From Streptomyces niger (GTDB taxonomy: Bacteria > Actinomycetota > Actinomycetes > Streptomycetales > Streptomycetaceae): a DNA stretch of 64,000 nucleotides. Below are positions 33,070 through 43,616 of the stretch, piece after piece (within the stretch, counting starts at the first letter, position 1; every line of letters starts with the position of its first letter). A program made the translations under genes and the position numbers. The DNA lies in contig NZ_JOFQ01000009.1 in assembly GCF_000718305.1 (NCBI RefSeq), positions 159,140 through 223,139 of the forward strand, given 5' to 3'. Below the pieces are notes generated by a model. That model ran no database searches. It was not told the DNA's origin and saw nothing but the letters and a program-made list of their open reading frames with translations.

Positions 33070-34593
33070 CTACGGCCGGTGGCCGTCCTCGGTGTGGATG
33101 TCGCCGTGCGCGTGGATGTCGTTCGTCGCCGCGATGGACTTCCACGACTTCGGCTGCTTCGCCGCGGTCTTCGCGGACGCGATGGACGCACCCTTCGCCG
33201 CCGGTGCGGCCGGCTTGGTGGGCTGGTAGAGCCAGGTGTCGAAGAAGTCGGCGAGCGGCTTGCCGGACTTCTTCTCGGCGAACTTCACGAAGTCCGCGAC
33301 CGAGGCGTTGCCGTACTTGTTCTCCGTCGGCCAGGCCTTGAGTATCGAGAAGAAGGTCTTGTCGCCGAGCTTGTTGCGCAGCGCCTGGAGGGCCAGCGCG
33401 CCGCGGTCGTAGACCGCGATGTCGAACTGGTTGTCCGGGCCCGGGTCGCCCGGCTTCACCTTCCAGAAGGCGTCGTCGGCCGGGTGCTGGTCGTACACGT
33501 AGTCCGCCAGCTCCTGCGCGGTGCCCTCGCCCTCCTTCTCCGACCACAGCCACTGGCTGTAGCGGGCGAAGCCCTCGTTGACCCAGATGTCCTTCCAGTC
33601 CTTCAGCGAGACGCTGTCGCCGTACCACTGGTGGGCCAGCTCGTGCACCACGACGGAGACGTTGGCGCCCGCGTCGAACGCCTTCTTGCCGTAGAAGGGG
33701 CGGGTCTGGGTCTCCAGCGCGTAACCCGCCGGGACGTTCGGCACGTACCCGCCGAGCGCGTTGAAGGGGTACGGCCCGAAGACCGTCTCCAGCCACTCGG
33801 CGGCCTCGGTGGTGCGCTCGATGCTGGCCTTCGCGGCGCCCTCGTTGCTGCCCAGGTCCTTGCTGACCGCGTTGATGACCGGCAGGCCGTTCGCGGTGGT
33901 GTCCTTGGTGATGTCGAACTTGCCGACCGCCAGCGTCGTCAGATACGTCGCCTGCGGCTTGTCCGAGCGCCAGTTGTAGCGCGTCCAGCCGAGCTTGGAG
34001 GTCTGCGAGAGCAGCACGCCGTTGCTGAGCGCCTGGGTGCCGTCCGGCACGGCCACCGAGATGTCGTACGTGGCCTTGTCGGTGGGGTGGTCGTTGCTCG
34101 GGTACCACCAGACCGCCGAGTCCGGTTCCTGTGCGACCACGCCGCCGTCCGGGGTGCGTGCCCAGGCCGTGAAGCCGTCGATCTTCAGCTCGGAGGGCTT
34201 GCCTGCGTACCGCACGACGACGCTGACGTCCTTGCCCTTGGGCAGCGGCGCGGCCGGCGTCACCTCCAACTCGTGCTTCCCCGAGGCCTTGAAGGACGCT
34301 TTCTTGCCGGTGACGCGGACCTCGCTGACCTTCAGGCCGAAGTCGAGGTTGAAGCGGGAGAGGTCCTGGGTGGTCTTCGCGAGCAGCGTCGCGGTGCCCT
34401 CCAGCAGGTCCGTCTTCGGCTGGTACTTCAGCCGCAGGTCGTAGTGGGAGACGTCGTACCCGCCGTTGCCGCTCTCGGGGTAGTAGGAGTCGCCTGCGCC
34501 CGGCGCGCCGGGGGAGTAGTCCGCAGCCGATGCCGGGATCGCCAGCAGCAGGCTGAGCACGGCCGCGCCCGGCACGAGGAGTCTGTGACGCAC
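33070..34593 (-). CDS. Secreted M1 family zinc metallopeptidase
   Basis: A 507-aa exported aminopeptidase-type enzyme. Signal peptide residues 1-24 ([23 protein letters not shown]). The N-terminal beta-domain ([21 protein letters not shown]) is followed by the catalytic gluzincin domain with the zinc motif HELAHQW (H317, E318, H321) and distal ligand E340 in WVNEGFARY. The exopeptidase motif GAMEN is replaced by GYALETQ, as in the Streptomyces secreted branch. The short C-terminus lacks the large helical domain of PepN and ends in a His-rich [12 protein letters not shown] stretch. Confidence 0.92.
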   Translation of the reverse strand: MRHRLLVPGAAVLSLLLAIPASAADYSPGAPGAGDSYYPESGNGGYDVSHYDLRLKYQPKTDLLEGTATLLAKTTQDLSRFNLDFGLKVSEVRVTGKKASFKASGKHELEVTPAAPLPKGKDVSVVVRYAGKPSELKIDGFTAWARTPDGGVVAQEPDSAVWWYPSNDHPTDKATYDISVAVPDGTQALSNGVLLSQTSKLGWTRYNWRSDKPQATYLTTLAVGKFDITKDTTANGLPVINAVSKDLGSNEGAAKASIERTTEAAEWLETVFGPYPFNALGGYVPNVPAGYALETQTRPFYGKKAFDAGANVSVVVHELAHQWYGDSVSLKDWKDIWVNEGFARYSQWLWSEKEGEGTAQELADYVYDQHPADDAFWKVKPGDPGPDNQFDIAVYDRGALALQALRNKLGDKTFFSILKAWPTENKYGNASVADFVKFAEKKSGKPLADFFDTWLYQPTKPAAPAAKGASIASAKTAAKQPKSWKSIAATNDIHAHGDIHTEDGHRP

Positions 34594-34770
34594 GAGTCCT
34601 CCAACTCGTCGGAGAGGCCGGTCCGTTCCGGCCTACGTGGGGGGTGGTGCCGACCCTGGTCGAGTCACTCCCGACCCTATGTACTCTCGCGCCTCACGTC
34701 AGGTGCATCGCCATATCTGACACATGACCGACATCGGGCCGTCATGGTCACTTCCGTCCCGGACACACTC

Positions 34771-34807
34771 TTACGTCGTGCCGGGGCCCCGCGCTACGGT
34801 CCGGCGG
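34771..34807 (+). promoter_or_regulatory. Promoter of the S15 peptidase gene, leaderless
   Basis: TTACGT (34771-34776) and TACGGT (34795-34800) are separated by 18 bp, and the latter ends 7 bases before GTG 34808. No Shine-Dalgarno is present, which supports a leaderless transcript. Confidence 0.5.
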
Positions 34808-36841
34808 GTGACCATACGCACGCGGCTGGGCCGCATACCGTGGCAAGCGTTCGTCGTGGCGGCCACTGCCGCCCTGCTCGCCGTCCTGCTGCCGCCCGGT
34901 GGCACCGCACAGGCCGCGCCCCAAGGGGGGCGGGTCGCGGCCCCCGAAGGGACGCGGGGCGCCGCATCCGAGGGGGCTCGGGCCGCAGCGTCCGGGGAGA
35001 GCAGACCCGTGTACTCCTACGACCGCGCCATCCGTGAATCGGTATGGGTGGACACGAAACTGGACGGCGACTCGGACGGCAGGACCGACCGGGTCGCCGT
35101 CGACATCGTCCGGCCCCGCGAACCCGCACAGCAAGGCCGCCGCGTCCCCGTCATCATGGACGCGAGCCCGTACTACTCGTGCTGCGGCCGCGGCAACGAG
35201 AACCAGAAGAAGACCTACGACGCCGACGGCCGCCCCGTGCAGTTCCCGTTGTTCTACGACAACTACTTCGTGCCGCGCGGGTACGCCACGGTCCTGGTCG
35301 ACCTCGCCGGCACCAACCGCTCGGACGGCTGCGTGGACGTCGGCGGCCGCTCCGACGTGCAGTCCGCCAAGGCCGTCGTGGACTGGCTGGCCGGCCGCGC
35401 CCGCGCCTACGACGCCCCCACGGGCGGCGAACGGGTCACCGCCGGCTGGTCCGACGGCAGGACCGGCATGATCGGCAAAAGTTACGACGGCACCGTGGCC
35501 AACGGCGTGGCCGCCACCGGAGTGCCGAATCTGAAGACCATCGTGCCCATCGGCTCGATCTCCTCCTGGTACGACTACTACTTCTCCCAGGGCGCCCCGC
35601 TCTACGACTCCGGCCCCGAGTGGCTGTCCGACCACGTCGAGAGCCCGGCCGCCCAGGGCCGTTGCGCCGCCGTCCAGAAGAACCTCGTCGACGGCGCCCC
35701 GCGCAGCGGCGACTGGACGGACCTGTGGTCGGAGCGCGACTACGTGAAGGACGCGCGCAAGGTGAAGGCGAGCGTCTTCGTGGTGCACGGTATGCAGGAC
35801 CTCAATGTCCGCACCAAGCACTTCGGGCAGTGGTGGGACGCGCTCGCGAAGCACGGCGTCGAGCGCAAGATCTGGCTGTCCCAGACCGGCCACGTCGACC
35901 CGTTCGACTTCCGGCGGGAGACCTGGGTGCCCACGCTGCACCGGTGGTTCGACCACTACCTGATGGGCTACGACAACGGCATCGACCGCGCCCCCATGGC
36001 CGACGTCGAACGCGCCCCGGGGAAGTGGTCGACGGACCGCGTCTGGCCCGCACCCGGCACGGCCGTCCGTACGACCCTGCGGCCCGGCAAGGGGGACCTG
36101 CCGGGCGTCGGCGTGCTCGGGACGCGGCCCGCGCCCTCCGGCGCCACCGAGACCTTCACGGACGATCCGAAGCTGAGCGAGACCGACTGGGCCGCGCACG
36201 CCGACGAACCGACCGCCGCGAAGGCCGCGTTCCGCACCGCCCCGCTGGCCGCACCGCTGCGGCTGTCCGGCGCCGGCCGGGTCACCGTCACCGCCACGCC
36301 CTCCACCGCCACCGCCCACCTCTCGGCCGTCCTGGTCGACCTCGGTCCCGCGACCATCCGCAACTACGCCGGGACAGGCGAGGGCATCACGACACTGGAC
36401 CGGCGCACCTGTTGGGGCGCGAGCCGGGACGGCGACAGCGCCTGCTACAAGGAGACCGCGCCCGACACCGAGAAGGTCGCGCAGACCGTCGTCAGCCGCG
36501 GCTGGGCCGACCTGGGCACCTATGCCGACCCGCACAAGGGCCGCCCGCTGACGCCCGGGAAGCCGTACACGATCACCCTGGACCTGGCCGCGACCGACCA
36601 CGTCGTACCCGCCGGGCACCGGCTCGCCCTGATCATCGGCGGCACGGACGCCGGGCTCATCGACCCGCCGGCCACGAAGCCGACGCTCACCCTCGACCTG
36701 TCCCGCACCAAGGCCGAGCTGCCCCTCACGGGTGCCGCGCGCGCCCTCTCCGATACACCGCGCACGCCGCGTATCGAGGCCCAGCCGCTCGCCGGCATCG
36801 ATACGCTGCGCTCGCTCCGCCCCGTGCCCGCCGCCCGCTGA
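34808..36841 (+). CDS. Secreted Xaa-Pro dipeptidyl-peptidase (S15)
   Basis: A 677-aa exported serine peptidase that releases X-Pro dipeptides. The signal peptide is [20 protein letters not shown] through the TAQAAP cleavage site, followed by an Ala/Gly-rich linker of repeated [11 protein letters not shown] type. Predicted triad: Ser225 in [12 protein letters not shown], Asp331 in [10 protein letters not shown], His362 in SQTGHVDPF. The C-terminal ~230 residues form the jelly-roll domain of X-prolyl peptidases and cocaine-esterase-like enzymes. The M14 carboxypeptidase follows after 80 bp on the same strand, a sensible pair for peptide scavenging. Confidence 0.93.
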   Translation: MTIRTRLGRIPWQAFVVAATAALLAVLLPPGGTAQAAPQGGRVAAPEGTRGAASEGARAAASGESRPVYSYDRAIRESVWVDTKLDGDSDGRTDRVAVDIVRPREPAQQGRRVPVIMDASPYYSCCGRGNENQKKTYDADGRPVQFPLFYDNYFVPRGYATVLVDLAGTNRSDGCVDVGGRSDVQSAKAVVDWLAGRARAYDAPTGGERVTAGWSDGRTGMIGKSYDGTVANGVAATGVPNLKTIVPIGSISSWYDYYFSQGAPLYDSGPEWLSDHVESPAAQGRCAAVQKNLVDGAPRSGDWTDLWSERDYVKDARKVKASVFVVHGMQDLNVRTKHFGQWWDALAKHGVERKIWLSQTGHVDPFDFRRETWVPTLHRWFDHYLMGYDNGIDRAPMADVERAPGKWSTDRVWPAPGTAVRTTLRPGKGDLPGVGVLGTRPAPSGATETFTDDPKLSETDWAAHADEPTAAKAAFRTAPLAAPLRLSGAGRVTVTATPSTATAHLSAVLVDLGPATIRNYAGTGEGITTLDRRTCWGASRDGDSACYKETAPDTEKVAQTVVSRGWADLGTYADPHKGRPLTPGKPYTITLDLAATDHVVPAGHRLALIIGGTDAGLIDPPATKPTLTLDLSRTKAELPLTGAARALSDTPRTPRIEAQPLAGIDTLRSLRPVPAAR

Positions 36842-36921
36842 CCCCCGAGGCGGGCCGCACCGTATACGTGCAGCCCGCCCCGGAGAACCGTGTCCGCACC
36901 GCTCAAGGGAGACACCGCTTC

Positions 36922-38235
36922 GTGAGGTACAGATTCCGCACCGCACTGCTCGGCGTCGTCACCACCGCGCTCACCACGGCCTTTCTCGCCGGACCCGGCA
37001 CGGCCGCCGCCGCGGGCCACGAAGGGCCGCGCACCGGCTTCGAGGAGAGCGACGGCGCCCGCTGGACCACCCAGCCCGAGGAACAGGAACTCCTCGCCCG
37101 CGCCGACCGGGAGAGCGCACGCATGCGCATCGACCGCATCGGCTCGACGAAGCAGGGCCGGCCGGTCCAGCTCGTCCGTATAGGCGCCGTGCGGCCGCCC
37201 TCCGCCGGCCAGGTGCGCCACGGGAACTCCGTCCTGCTGATCTGCTCCCAGCACGGCAACGAGCCCTCGGGCCGCGAGGCGTGCCTGTCCACGGTCCGCG
37301 ACCTCGCCTACGCCACCGACGACGCCACCCGCCGCTTCCTCGCCCGTACCAGCGTCCTGGTCATCCCCACCGCCAATCCGGACGGGCGCGCCGCCAACAC
37401 CCGCGGCAACTCCGACGGCGTGGACATCAACCGCGACCACATCGCCCTGCAGACCGCCGAGGCCCGTGCGATGGCCCGCGTCTTCCGCGACTACCGCCCC
37501 GACACCATCTACGACCTGCACGAGTACGGCGCCACCCCGCCGTACTACGACAAGGACCTGCTGGCACTGTGGCCGCGCAACCTCAACACCCCGAAGGCGG
37601 TGCACAAGGAGGCCACCACCCTCTCCGAGCGGTACGTGCGCCCCACCGTGCAGGACAGCGGCTTCAGCACCGGCATTTACGGCATCTGGACCGACCCCGA
37701 GACCGGTGAGCCCGTCAAGCAGGTGGCCGGCGACGGCCAAGAGCGCATCCTGCGCAACACGGCGGGCGTGAAGAACTCCGTCGGGCTGCTCGTGGAGACC
37801 CGTACGACGCCGCTCACCCAGGCCGAGAAGGACGATCCGGCCGTCAACAACCGGCGCCGGGTGGGCTCCCAACTCGCCGGACTGAAGGGCACCTTCGCCT
37901 TCCTCGGGGAGCGCCGTGGCCGAATCGAGGCGGCCACCACGACGGCCCGGCTGGCGGGTCTCGCGGATCGCGGGCCGGTCTACCTCGGCGGCGCCGACAA
38001 CGACCCGGCCACCGAGGAGCAGGTCCTCAAGGACCCGCCGTGCGGCTACCGGCTGGACGGCGCCGCGTACGAGGAAGTCGGCGACGAACTGGCGCTGCAC
38101 GGCCTACGGGTCGAACATGACGGTGCGGGCGCATTCGTCCGGCTGCGCCAGCCGCTGCGGGCGCTGGTGCCGTTGCTGCTGGACGGGCGGTCCGCGTATC
38201 ACCTTACGGTCGCGAAGCCGTCTTCCAGGTGTTGA
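36922..38235 (+). CDS. Secreted M14 zinc carboxypeptidase
   Basis: A 437-aa exported metallocarboxypeptidase. Residues 1-31 are a signal peptide ([20 protein letters not shown] to TAAAAG). Zinc ligands are H111 and E114 in [12 protein letters not shown] and H200 in IYDLHEYG; the catalytic Glu is E292 in GLLVETRTT. Substrate-recognition features [20 protein letters not shown] and DINRDH are typical. The C-terminal ~110 residues are a non-peptidase extension. GTG 36922 has AAGGGAG 10 bases upstream. Probably co-transcribed with the S15 gene. Confidence 0.93.
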   Translation: MRYRFRTALLGVVTTALTTAFLAGPGTAAAAGHEGPRTGFEESDGARWTTQPEEQELLARADRESARMRIDRIGSTKQGRPVQLVRIGAVRPPSAGQVRHGNSVLLICSQHGNEPSGREACLSTVRDLAYATDDATRRFLARTSVLVIPTANPDGRAANTRGNSDGVDINRDHIALQTAEARAMARVFRDYRPDTIYDLHEYGATPPYYDKDLLALWPRNLNTPKAVHKEATTLSERYVRPTVQDSGFSTGIYGIWTDPETGEPVKQVAGDGQERILRNTAGVKNSVGLLVETRTTPLTQAEKDDPAVNNRRRVGSQLAGLKGTFAFLGERRGRIEAATTTARLAGLADRGPVYLGGADNDPATEEQVLKDPPCGYRLDGAAYEEVGDELALHGLRVEHDGAGAFVRLRQPLRALVPLLLDGRSAYHLTVAKPSSRC

Positions 38236-38289
38236 ACCGTGGTAAGGGGTAATGGCTAGGGGAAATTCAGCCCATCGAAAGGTCACCAC

Positions 38290-40050
38290 GTGACGGACAG
38301 AGAGAACGAACCGGAGGGCGGGAGCAGGGCGTCGAGCCCGATCGACCTGCCGCCGGACTCGCAACGTGCCCGCCCCGCCCAGACCGACCGGGTGGTCTTC
38401 GGTGTCACGGCACTGCTCACCCTGGCCTTCATCGTCTGGGGTGCCGTTTCGACGTCATCGCTGAAGAACGTCTCCACGTCCATGCTCGACTGGGTCATCA
38501 AGAACGGCGGATGGGGCTTCGTGCTGGCCGCCTCCGCCTTCGTGGTATTCGCCATCTGGCTGGCCATCAGCAAGTACGGACGGATCACTCTCGGTGCGGA
38601 AGGCGAACAGCCGGAATTCCGTACGGTGTCCTGGGTCGCGATGATGTTCAGCGCCGGTATGGGCATCGGCCTGATGTTCTACGGAGTGAGCGAGCCGCTG
38701 GGCCATTTCACCACCCATCCTCCGGGCACCCATCCCAAGGACGCCGCCGAGGCGATGGACACGGCGATGGCCACGACGCTGTTCCACTGGACGCTCCACC
38801 CGTGGGCGATCTACGCGGTGGTCGGCCTGGCCATCGCGTACAGCACCTTCCGGCGCGGGCGCCGGCAGACGATGAGTGCGGTCTTCACCCCGCTGATCGG
38901 TGCGCGCCGGGCCAACGGGGCGGGCGGCCGGATCATCGACATCCTCGCGATCTTCGCGACGCTCTTCGGGTCGGCCGCCTCGCTGGGCCTGGGGGCGCTG
39001 CAGATCGGCAGCGGCATCAAGGTGCTCGGCTGGAAGGACAGCGTCAGCACGACGCTGCTGGTCGTCATCATCACCGTGCTGACGATCGCGTTCATCCTCT
39101 CCGCGGTCTCCGGCGTGGCCAAGGGCATTCAGTGGCTGTCCAACATCAACATGGTGCTCGCGCTGATCCTGGCCGTCTTCGTGTTCGTCGCGGGGCCGAC
39201 CGTGCTCATCCTGAACATGCTGCCCACCGGGCTGGCCACCTACCTCGGTGAACTGCCGCAACTGGCAGGCCGCACCGGTGCCAGCAGCGGCGCGAACGTC
39301 GACGCCTGGCTGCGCAGCTGGACGGTCTTCTACTGGGCGTGGTGGATCTCCTGGACGCCCTTCGTGGGCATGTTCATCGCGCGCATCAGTCGGGGCCGGA
39401 CGATCCGCCAGTTCATCGGCGGCGTCATCCTCGTGCCCAGCGTCGTGAGCCTCATCTGGTTCGCGATCTTCGGCCAGTCCGCGATGTTCCTTGAGGACCG
39501 GGGCAAGCTGGGCAACGACACGACGCCCGAAGCCCAGCTCTTCGACGTCCTGCACCAGTACCCCGTCGCCTCGCTGATGAGCGTGCTCGTCATGATCCTG
39601 GTGGGCATCTTCTTCGTGTCCGGGGCGGATGCCGCATCGATCGTCATGGGCACGCTGTCACAGCGCGGCGCGTACGAGCCGACCCGGTTCGTCGTGGTCT
39701 TCTGGGGCGTGGTCACCGGTGCGGTGGCCGCCGTCATGCTGCTCATCGGGGGTGGCTCCGACTCCGCGCTGACAGGACTGCAGAACCTGACGATCCTGGT
39801 CGCGGCGCCCTTCACACTGGTCATGATCGTCATGTGTTGGGCGCTACTGAAGGACCTGCGCAGCGACCCGCTGATCGTCCGTGGACAGATCGGCGAGGAG
39901 GTCATCGAGGCCGCGGTCGTGGCCGGACACGAGAAGTACGAGGGCGACTTCGAGATCCGGATCGGGCCGACCACCGCCGATGGGGGCGGGGGGACAGCGG
40001 TCGTCACGGACTCGGACGGGCCCGCACCGGCGGGCACGGGGAAGGACTGA
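38290..40050 (+). CDS. BCCT family betaine/choline/carnitine transporter
   Basis: A 586-aa secondary transporter with 12 predicted helices. The family signature appears as FSAGMGIGLMFYGVSEPLGHF and the helix-8 region SWTVFYWAWWISWTPFVGMF followed by IARISRGRTIRQFIGG, which builds the aromatic box for quaternary ammonium ligands. Helix 3 reads FGSAASLGLGALQIGSG. The N-terminal ~30 and C-terminal ~50 residues are hydrophilic; the latter has an acidic VIEAAVVAGHEKYEGDFEI part. It is expected to import glycine betaine or a related compatible solute with Na or H. GTG 38290 follows GAAAGG. Confidence 0.93.
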   Translation: MTDRENEPEGGSRASSPIDLPPDSQRARPAQTDRVVFGVTALLTLAFIVWGAVSTSSLKNVSTSMLDWVIKNGGWGFVLAASAFVVFAIWLAISKYGRITLGAEGEQPEFRTVSWVAMMFSAGMGIGLMFYGVSEPLGHFTTHPPGTHPKDAAEAMDTAMATTLFHWTLHPWAIYAVVGLAIAYSTFRRGRRQTMSAVFTPLIGARRANGAGGRIIDILAIFATLFGSAASLGLGALQIGSGIKVLGWKDSVSTTLLVVIITVLTIAFILSAVSGVAKGIQWLSNINMVLALILAVFVFVAGPTVLILNMLPTGLATYLGELPQLAGRTGASSGANVDAWLRSWTVFYWAWWISWTPFVGMFIARISRGRTIRQFIGGVILVPSVVSLIWFAIFGQSAMFLEDRGKLGNDTTPEAQLFDVLHQYPVASLMSVLVMILVGIFFVSGADAASIVMGTLSQRGAYEPTRFVVVFWGVVTGAVAAVMLLIGGGSDSALTGLQNLTILVAAPFTLVMIVMCWALLKDLRSDPLIVRGQIGEEVIEAAVVAGHEKYEGDFEIRIGPTTADGGGGTAVVTDSDGPAPAGTGKD

Positions 40051-40097
40051 ACCGCGCGAACGCGACGGCGGCGCTCGCCCCGCCGTCGCCCGTGTCA

Positions 40098-40132
40098 CCG
40101 GAGCGGAGGGCCGCCGCGGCCCTCCGCTCCGG
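40098..40132. terminator. Bidirectional terminator between BCCT and DAAO genes
   Basis: Perfect 15-bp arms CCGGAGCGGAGGGCC (40098-40112) and its complement (40118-40132) with a 5-base loop, between convergent stop codons. Confidence 0.85.
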
Positions 40133-40147
40133 CGCGTCCGGGGCCGT

Positions 40148-41098
40148 TCAGGATGCTGCGTCCAGCAGCCGCAGCACCTCGTCCGCGCAGCCCCACGCCA
40201 CGGTGACGCCCGCACCGCCGTGCCCGTAGTTGTGCACGCACAGCCCGCCGCCCGGCAGCCGCTCGGCCTCCAGGCGCACCGCGGGCCGGGCCGGGCGCAG
40301 CCCCACCCGGTGCGCGAGTACCCGCGCCTCGGCGAGCGCCGGATGGACGCGGGCGCAGCGCGCCACGATCGCCTCGGCGACCGCCGGGTCGGGCGTGGTG
40401 GACCACGCGCCCTCGACCGCCGTGCCGCCCAGCACGACCCCGTACGGCTGCGGCAGCACGTACGTCGTGGTGTCCGCGTGCCCGTCGGCGTCGACGAACC
40501 ACTCCTCGACGCCCGGGTTCTCGACGATCACCAATTGGCCCTGCACGGGGCGCACCTCCGGGTCGGGCACCAGCTCCCGGGCGCCCAGGCCCGAGCAGTT
40601 CACCACCGCGCCGGCCTCCTGCGCGAGGTCATCGAGGGAGTCGGCGGGACGCCGCTCCACGGTGCCGCCCGCTGCGGCCAGCCGCCGCTCCAGGTACTGA
40701 AGGTGTGCGTCCATCGCCACCAGAGGAGTGCGGGCCCGCAGGCCCTCGGGTATGCCGGCGGGCAGCTCCTCCGGGCGCGCGGCGCGCAGCCCCGGTACGG
40801 CCTCCCGCCAGCGGTCGGGCACCGTCGCCGCCGCCATCGTGCCCGTCGCCATCCGTACGCCGGTGCCGTCCGTGCCGGCCAGCTCGGACAGGGCCTCGTA
40901 GCCGCGCACCGACCACTGGACCGCTGCCGCCTCCGGGAGGATGCGGTACGGCCAGCAGAGCCCGCCCGCCACCGAGGACGTCGTACCCACCGCCGGGTCC
41001 CGGCTGAGCACGCGTACCGTCCGGCCCGCCTCGGCGAGGCGGACGGCGCAGGTCAGCCCGGTGACTCCGGCTCCGATCACGATCACATCGTTCGTCAT
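40148..41098 (-). CDS. D-amino-acid-oxidase-like FAD enzyme
   Basis: A 316-aa flavoprotein of the DAO family. FAD is bound by DVIVIGAGVTGLTCAVRLAEAG and SRDPAVGTTSSVAGGLCWPY; the C-terminal signature VHNYGHGGAGVTVAWGCA and upstream VGLRPARPAVRLE match D-amino-acid oxidase, which deaminates D-amino acids with oxygen to keto acid and peroxide. The length is near that of actinobacterial DAAO (about 320 aa). The conserved active-site Tyr and Arg positions are plausible (TTYVLPQPYG; GLRPARP). It faces the BCCT gene across a shared terminator and is divergent from a FUSC gene. Confidence 0.88.
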   Translation of the reverse strand: MTNDVIVIGAGVTGLTCAVRLAEAGRTVRVLSRDPAVGTTSSVAGGLCWPYRILPEAAAVQWSVRGYEALSELAGTDGTGVRMATGTMAAATVPDRWREAVPGLRAARPEELPAGIPEGLRARTPLVAMDAHLQYLERRLAAAGGTVERRPADSLDDLAQEAGAVVNCSGLGARELVPDPEVRPVQGQLVIVENPGVEEWFVDADGHADTTTYVLPQPYGVVLGGTAVEGAWSTTPDPAVAEAIVARCARVHPALAEARVLAHRVGLRPARPAVRLEAERLPGGGLCVHNYGHGGAGVTVAWGCADEVLRLLDAAS

Positions 41099-41288
41099 GC
41101 GAGGACCGTATCCGGAGTCCCTCCACCGTTTTGTGATCTTGCGTTGACCTGTCGGCAGCGACCTGGACAATGCGGGCACTTAGGCTGGTAGCAGCACACC
41201 GTCGGCCGACGACGCCCCACGGACCGTCCGTACTCGTACGCAGCGAGGACCTCTACCGCATCCGTACGCAGCCGACCCGAGGAGGCTC

Positions 41289-43475
41289 ATGCCCCGCGCC
41301 GTACCCGTCTGGCTCGCCCATCCGTTCCGCTGGCAGCGGCTGCCCGTCCCGTGGCCGGCGGTGGTCAGGGGGGCGTTGTGCGCCGGGCCGCTGCTGGGCG
41401 CCGGCGTCGCCACCGGCCACCCGGCCGCGGGTGTGCTCGCCGGCCTGGGCTCGATGCTCGCGGGCGTCAACGACCGGCCCGGCACCCGCCGCAAGGGCGT
41501 GCTGCACATCGGACTCCCCGCGCTCGCCGTCGCGCTGGGCATGTTCGCCGGCGCCTCGCTGTCGGGCGTCGGTTGGTGGCTGGTGCTCGCCCTCTTCGGC
41601 ATCGGGTTCGTCTCCGGCGCCGGCAGCGTCGCCGGGCCCGTGCGCTCCACCGCCGGCATGCAGATGCTGGCCGCTGCGATCCTCGGTGCCGGCATGCCGC
41701 TGCCGCACCTGGAACCGTGGCAGAAGAGCCTGCTGACGCTGGTCGGGGCGGGCTGGCTGCTCCTGCTGCGGCTGGTGCTGCGCACGCCCCGGCCGGCGGG
41801 CGGCTCGCTCAGCGGCGAGCGCGCGGCCGTCGCCACGGTCTTCGACGCGCTCGCCGAGGCGCTGACCGCCGTCGGCACGCCGGGCGCCGAACCGGCCAGG
41901 CGCCGGCTCACCACGGCCCTGGACCGGGCGGACGAGGCCATGCGGCTGCGCCGGCTGCTGCGCCGCAGGCCCCGCGCGGACGAGCGGCGGCTCATCGAAC
42001 GCTTCGCCGCCGCCACGGCACTGTGCGAGGCGAGCGTCGCGTTGCTCTGGGAGGCACAGCCGCTGCCCGCACGCATCGCCGACGGGCCGCGCGCCCTCGC
42101 CGCCGCCCTGCGGACCGGACGGCCGCCCGGCCGGCTGCCGGCGCCCGAGACCTCCACGCCTGCCCGCAGCGCCTTCGACCGGGCGCTGCTGGACGCCGCG
42201 GTGGTCTTCGCCCGCACGCTGCCACCGAGCGGCGGGGCCGCCACGGGGGCGACCGACGAGCGGCTCCTCCGTGGGCTGCGCCCGGCCCTCGGGGGGCCCG
42301 GCGCGACCCCGGAGGAGGTGGCCGGCGCCGCCGGCGACCCGACCGCACCCAAGGGCACGGGTGAACCCGCCGCACCCCGGGGCAGCGGTGCTCCCGCCGC
42401 ACCTGGGGACAGCGGTGCTCCCGCCGCATCCCAGGGCAGTGGGGCCTGGTCCTCCTTCGGGTCGCGCGCGGCCTTCGACACCGGGCGCTGGGCTTCCGTC
42501 CTGCGCGGCGTCGCGGGCGTGTTCGCCTGGCGCCGCGGACCCGGCCGCCGCGTGTTCGGGCCGGCCGGACGCGACTACGGGCTGCGGGTCGGCCTCTGCA
42601 TCGCGGCCTGCGCCGCCACGGCGCTCTTCTTGCGCGCCGAGCACTGGTACTGGCTGCCCGCCACCGCCACGTTCCTCGTGAAGCCGGACCTCGGGCCGCT
42701 GTTCTCGCGTACGGTCAACCGGTTCGCCGGTACCGCCTGCGGCGTGCTGGTCTTCGCGCTCGCCGGGCCGGCCCTGCCCGGCGCGTGGTGGCCGGTGGTG
42801 ATGGCGACCGCGGGCGGCGCGCTGCTGCCGTTCGCGACCCGGCACTTCGCTCTGCAGACCGTCGCCATCACGCTGATGGTGCTGTCGTTCGTGCACGTCA
42901 GCGGCGCGCCGGAGGCGGCACCCGAGCGAATCGTCGACACCGCGATCGCCTGTCTCATCGTGGTCGTCGTCGGCCACCTGCCGCGGCTGGCCGACCCGCG
43001 CCGCCGAGTAGGGCCACGAGTGGGCGCCGCGCTGCGCTGCACGGAGGCGTACCTGCGCCAGGTGCTCGCCACCGGGCCCGGCGCGGACACGGGGGAGCGG
43101 CTGGCGCTCCGCCGGGCCGCCTACCAGGCGCTGGGAGAGGCCCGTACGGCCGCCGAGATGGCGGCGGCCGAACTGCTGGCGCGCCGGACCGGCGCCCCCG
43201 ACTGGCCGACCGTCGTCAAGGCCGCCGAACGCATCGTGGACGCGACGACCGCCGCCGCCGTCCGACTGGACCAGGGCGCGCAGCGGCCCAGCGAGGAGGA
43301 CGCGCGGCGGCTGTGCGCGGTGCTGACGGAGATGGCGGGGGCGCTGGACGCCCCGCGCCGGCACCGCCCCCGACTGCTGCCCCCGCCCACGCTGGAGTCG
43401 GCACCGGACTGCGCCACGCTCAGCGACGTCGCAGCCGAACTGGAACGAATGCGGGGGTACGCGGGGGCGGTCTGA
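41289..43475 (+). CDS. FUSC family membrane protein (second)
   Basis: A 728-aa FUSC-type protein, built like AaeB/YccS: a first helix bundle at residues ~20-165 (VVRGALCAGPLLGAGVATGH, LHIGLPALAVALGMFAG, WWLVLALFGIGFVSGAGSVAG), a cytosolic helical region, and the second bundle at ~435-570 (LRVGLCIAACAATALFL, HWYWLPATATFLVKPDLGP, HFALQTVAITLMVLSFVHV). The VKPDLGPLFSRTVNRFAGT motif is diagnostic of FUSC. AGGAGG is ideally placed before ATG 41289. The linker near residues 355-390 contains a 27-bp-encoded repeat. Unlike the first FUSC gene, no regulator is adjacent. The export substrate is unknown. Confidence 0.88.
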   Translation: MPRAVPVWLAHPFRWQRLPVPWPAVVRGALCAGPLLGAGVATGHPAAGVLAGLGSMLAGVNDRPGTRRKGVLHIGLPALAVALGMFAGASLSGVGWWLVLALFGIGFVSGAGSVAGPVRSTAGMQMLAAAILGAGMPLPHLEPWQKSLLTLVGAGWLLLLRLVLRTPRPAGGSLSGERAAVATVFDALAEALTAVGTPGAEPARRRLTTALDRADEAMRLRRLLRRRPRADERRLIERFAAATALCEASVALLWEAQPLPARIADGPRALAAALRTGRPPGRLPAPETSTPARSAFDRALLDAAVVFARTLPPSGGAATGATDERLLRGLRPALGGPGATPEEVAGAAGDPTAPKGTGEPAAPRGSGAPAAPGDSGAPAASQGSGAWSSFGSRAAFDTGRWASVLRGVAGVFAWRRGPGRRVFGPAGRDYGLRVGLCIAACAATALFLRAEHWYWLPATATFLVKPDLGPLFSRTVNRFAGTACGVLVFALAGPALPGAWWPVVMATAGGALLPFATRHFALQTVAITLMVLSFVHVSGAPEAAPERIVDTAIACLIVVVVGHLPRLADPRRRVGPRVGAALRCTEAYLRQVLATGPGADTGERLALRRAAYQALGEARTAAEMAAAELLARRTGAPDWPTVVKAAERIVDATTAAAVRLDQGAQRPSEEDARRLCAVLTEMAGALDAPRRHRPRLLPPPTLESAPDCATLSDVAAELERMRGYAGAV
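42354..42434 (+). repeat. 27-bp x3 in-frame repeat in the second FUSC gene
   Basis: Units at 42354-42380, 42381-42407 and 42408-42434, plus a partial fourth, encode a GSGAPAAPG-type nonapeptide in the cytosolic linker. Confidence 0.85.
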
Positions 43476-43616
43476 GACGGTACGCGGGGGCGGCCTGAGG
43501 CGTACGAAGGCACCGAGCTTCTTCGGGGGCGATCCGAGGCGTACGGGGCGCCGCGCGCCTCAGGCACACGAAGGCGCCGCGCGTCCCTGGCGTACGGGGG
43601 CGCGGCGCTCGTCGTC
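43476..43616. repeat. Degenerate GGCGTACG-type repeats between FUSC and SDR genes
   Basis: The 141-bp convergent spacer is filled with imperfect GGTACGCGGGGGCGGCCTGAGG/GGCGTACGGGGCGC units of about 20-35 bp. No simple hairpin terminator stands out. Confidence 0.45.

Noticed and set aside
35044..36921. Upstream extension of the M14 carboxypeptidase to a 1063-residue protein
   Set aside because: The extension lies wholly over the S15 gene in another frame, is Arg/Pro-rich shadow sequence, and the true start GTG 36922 has a ribosome site and signal peptide.
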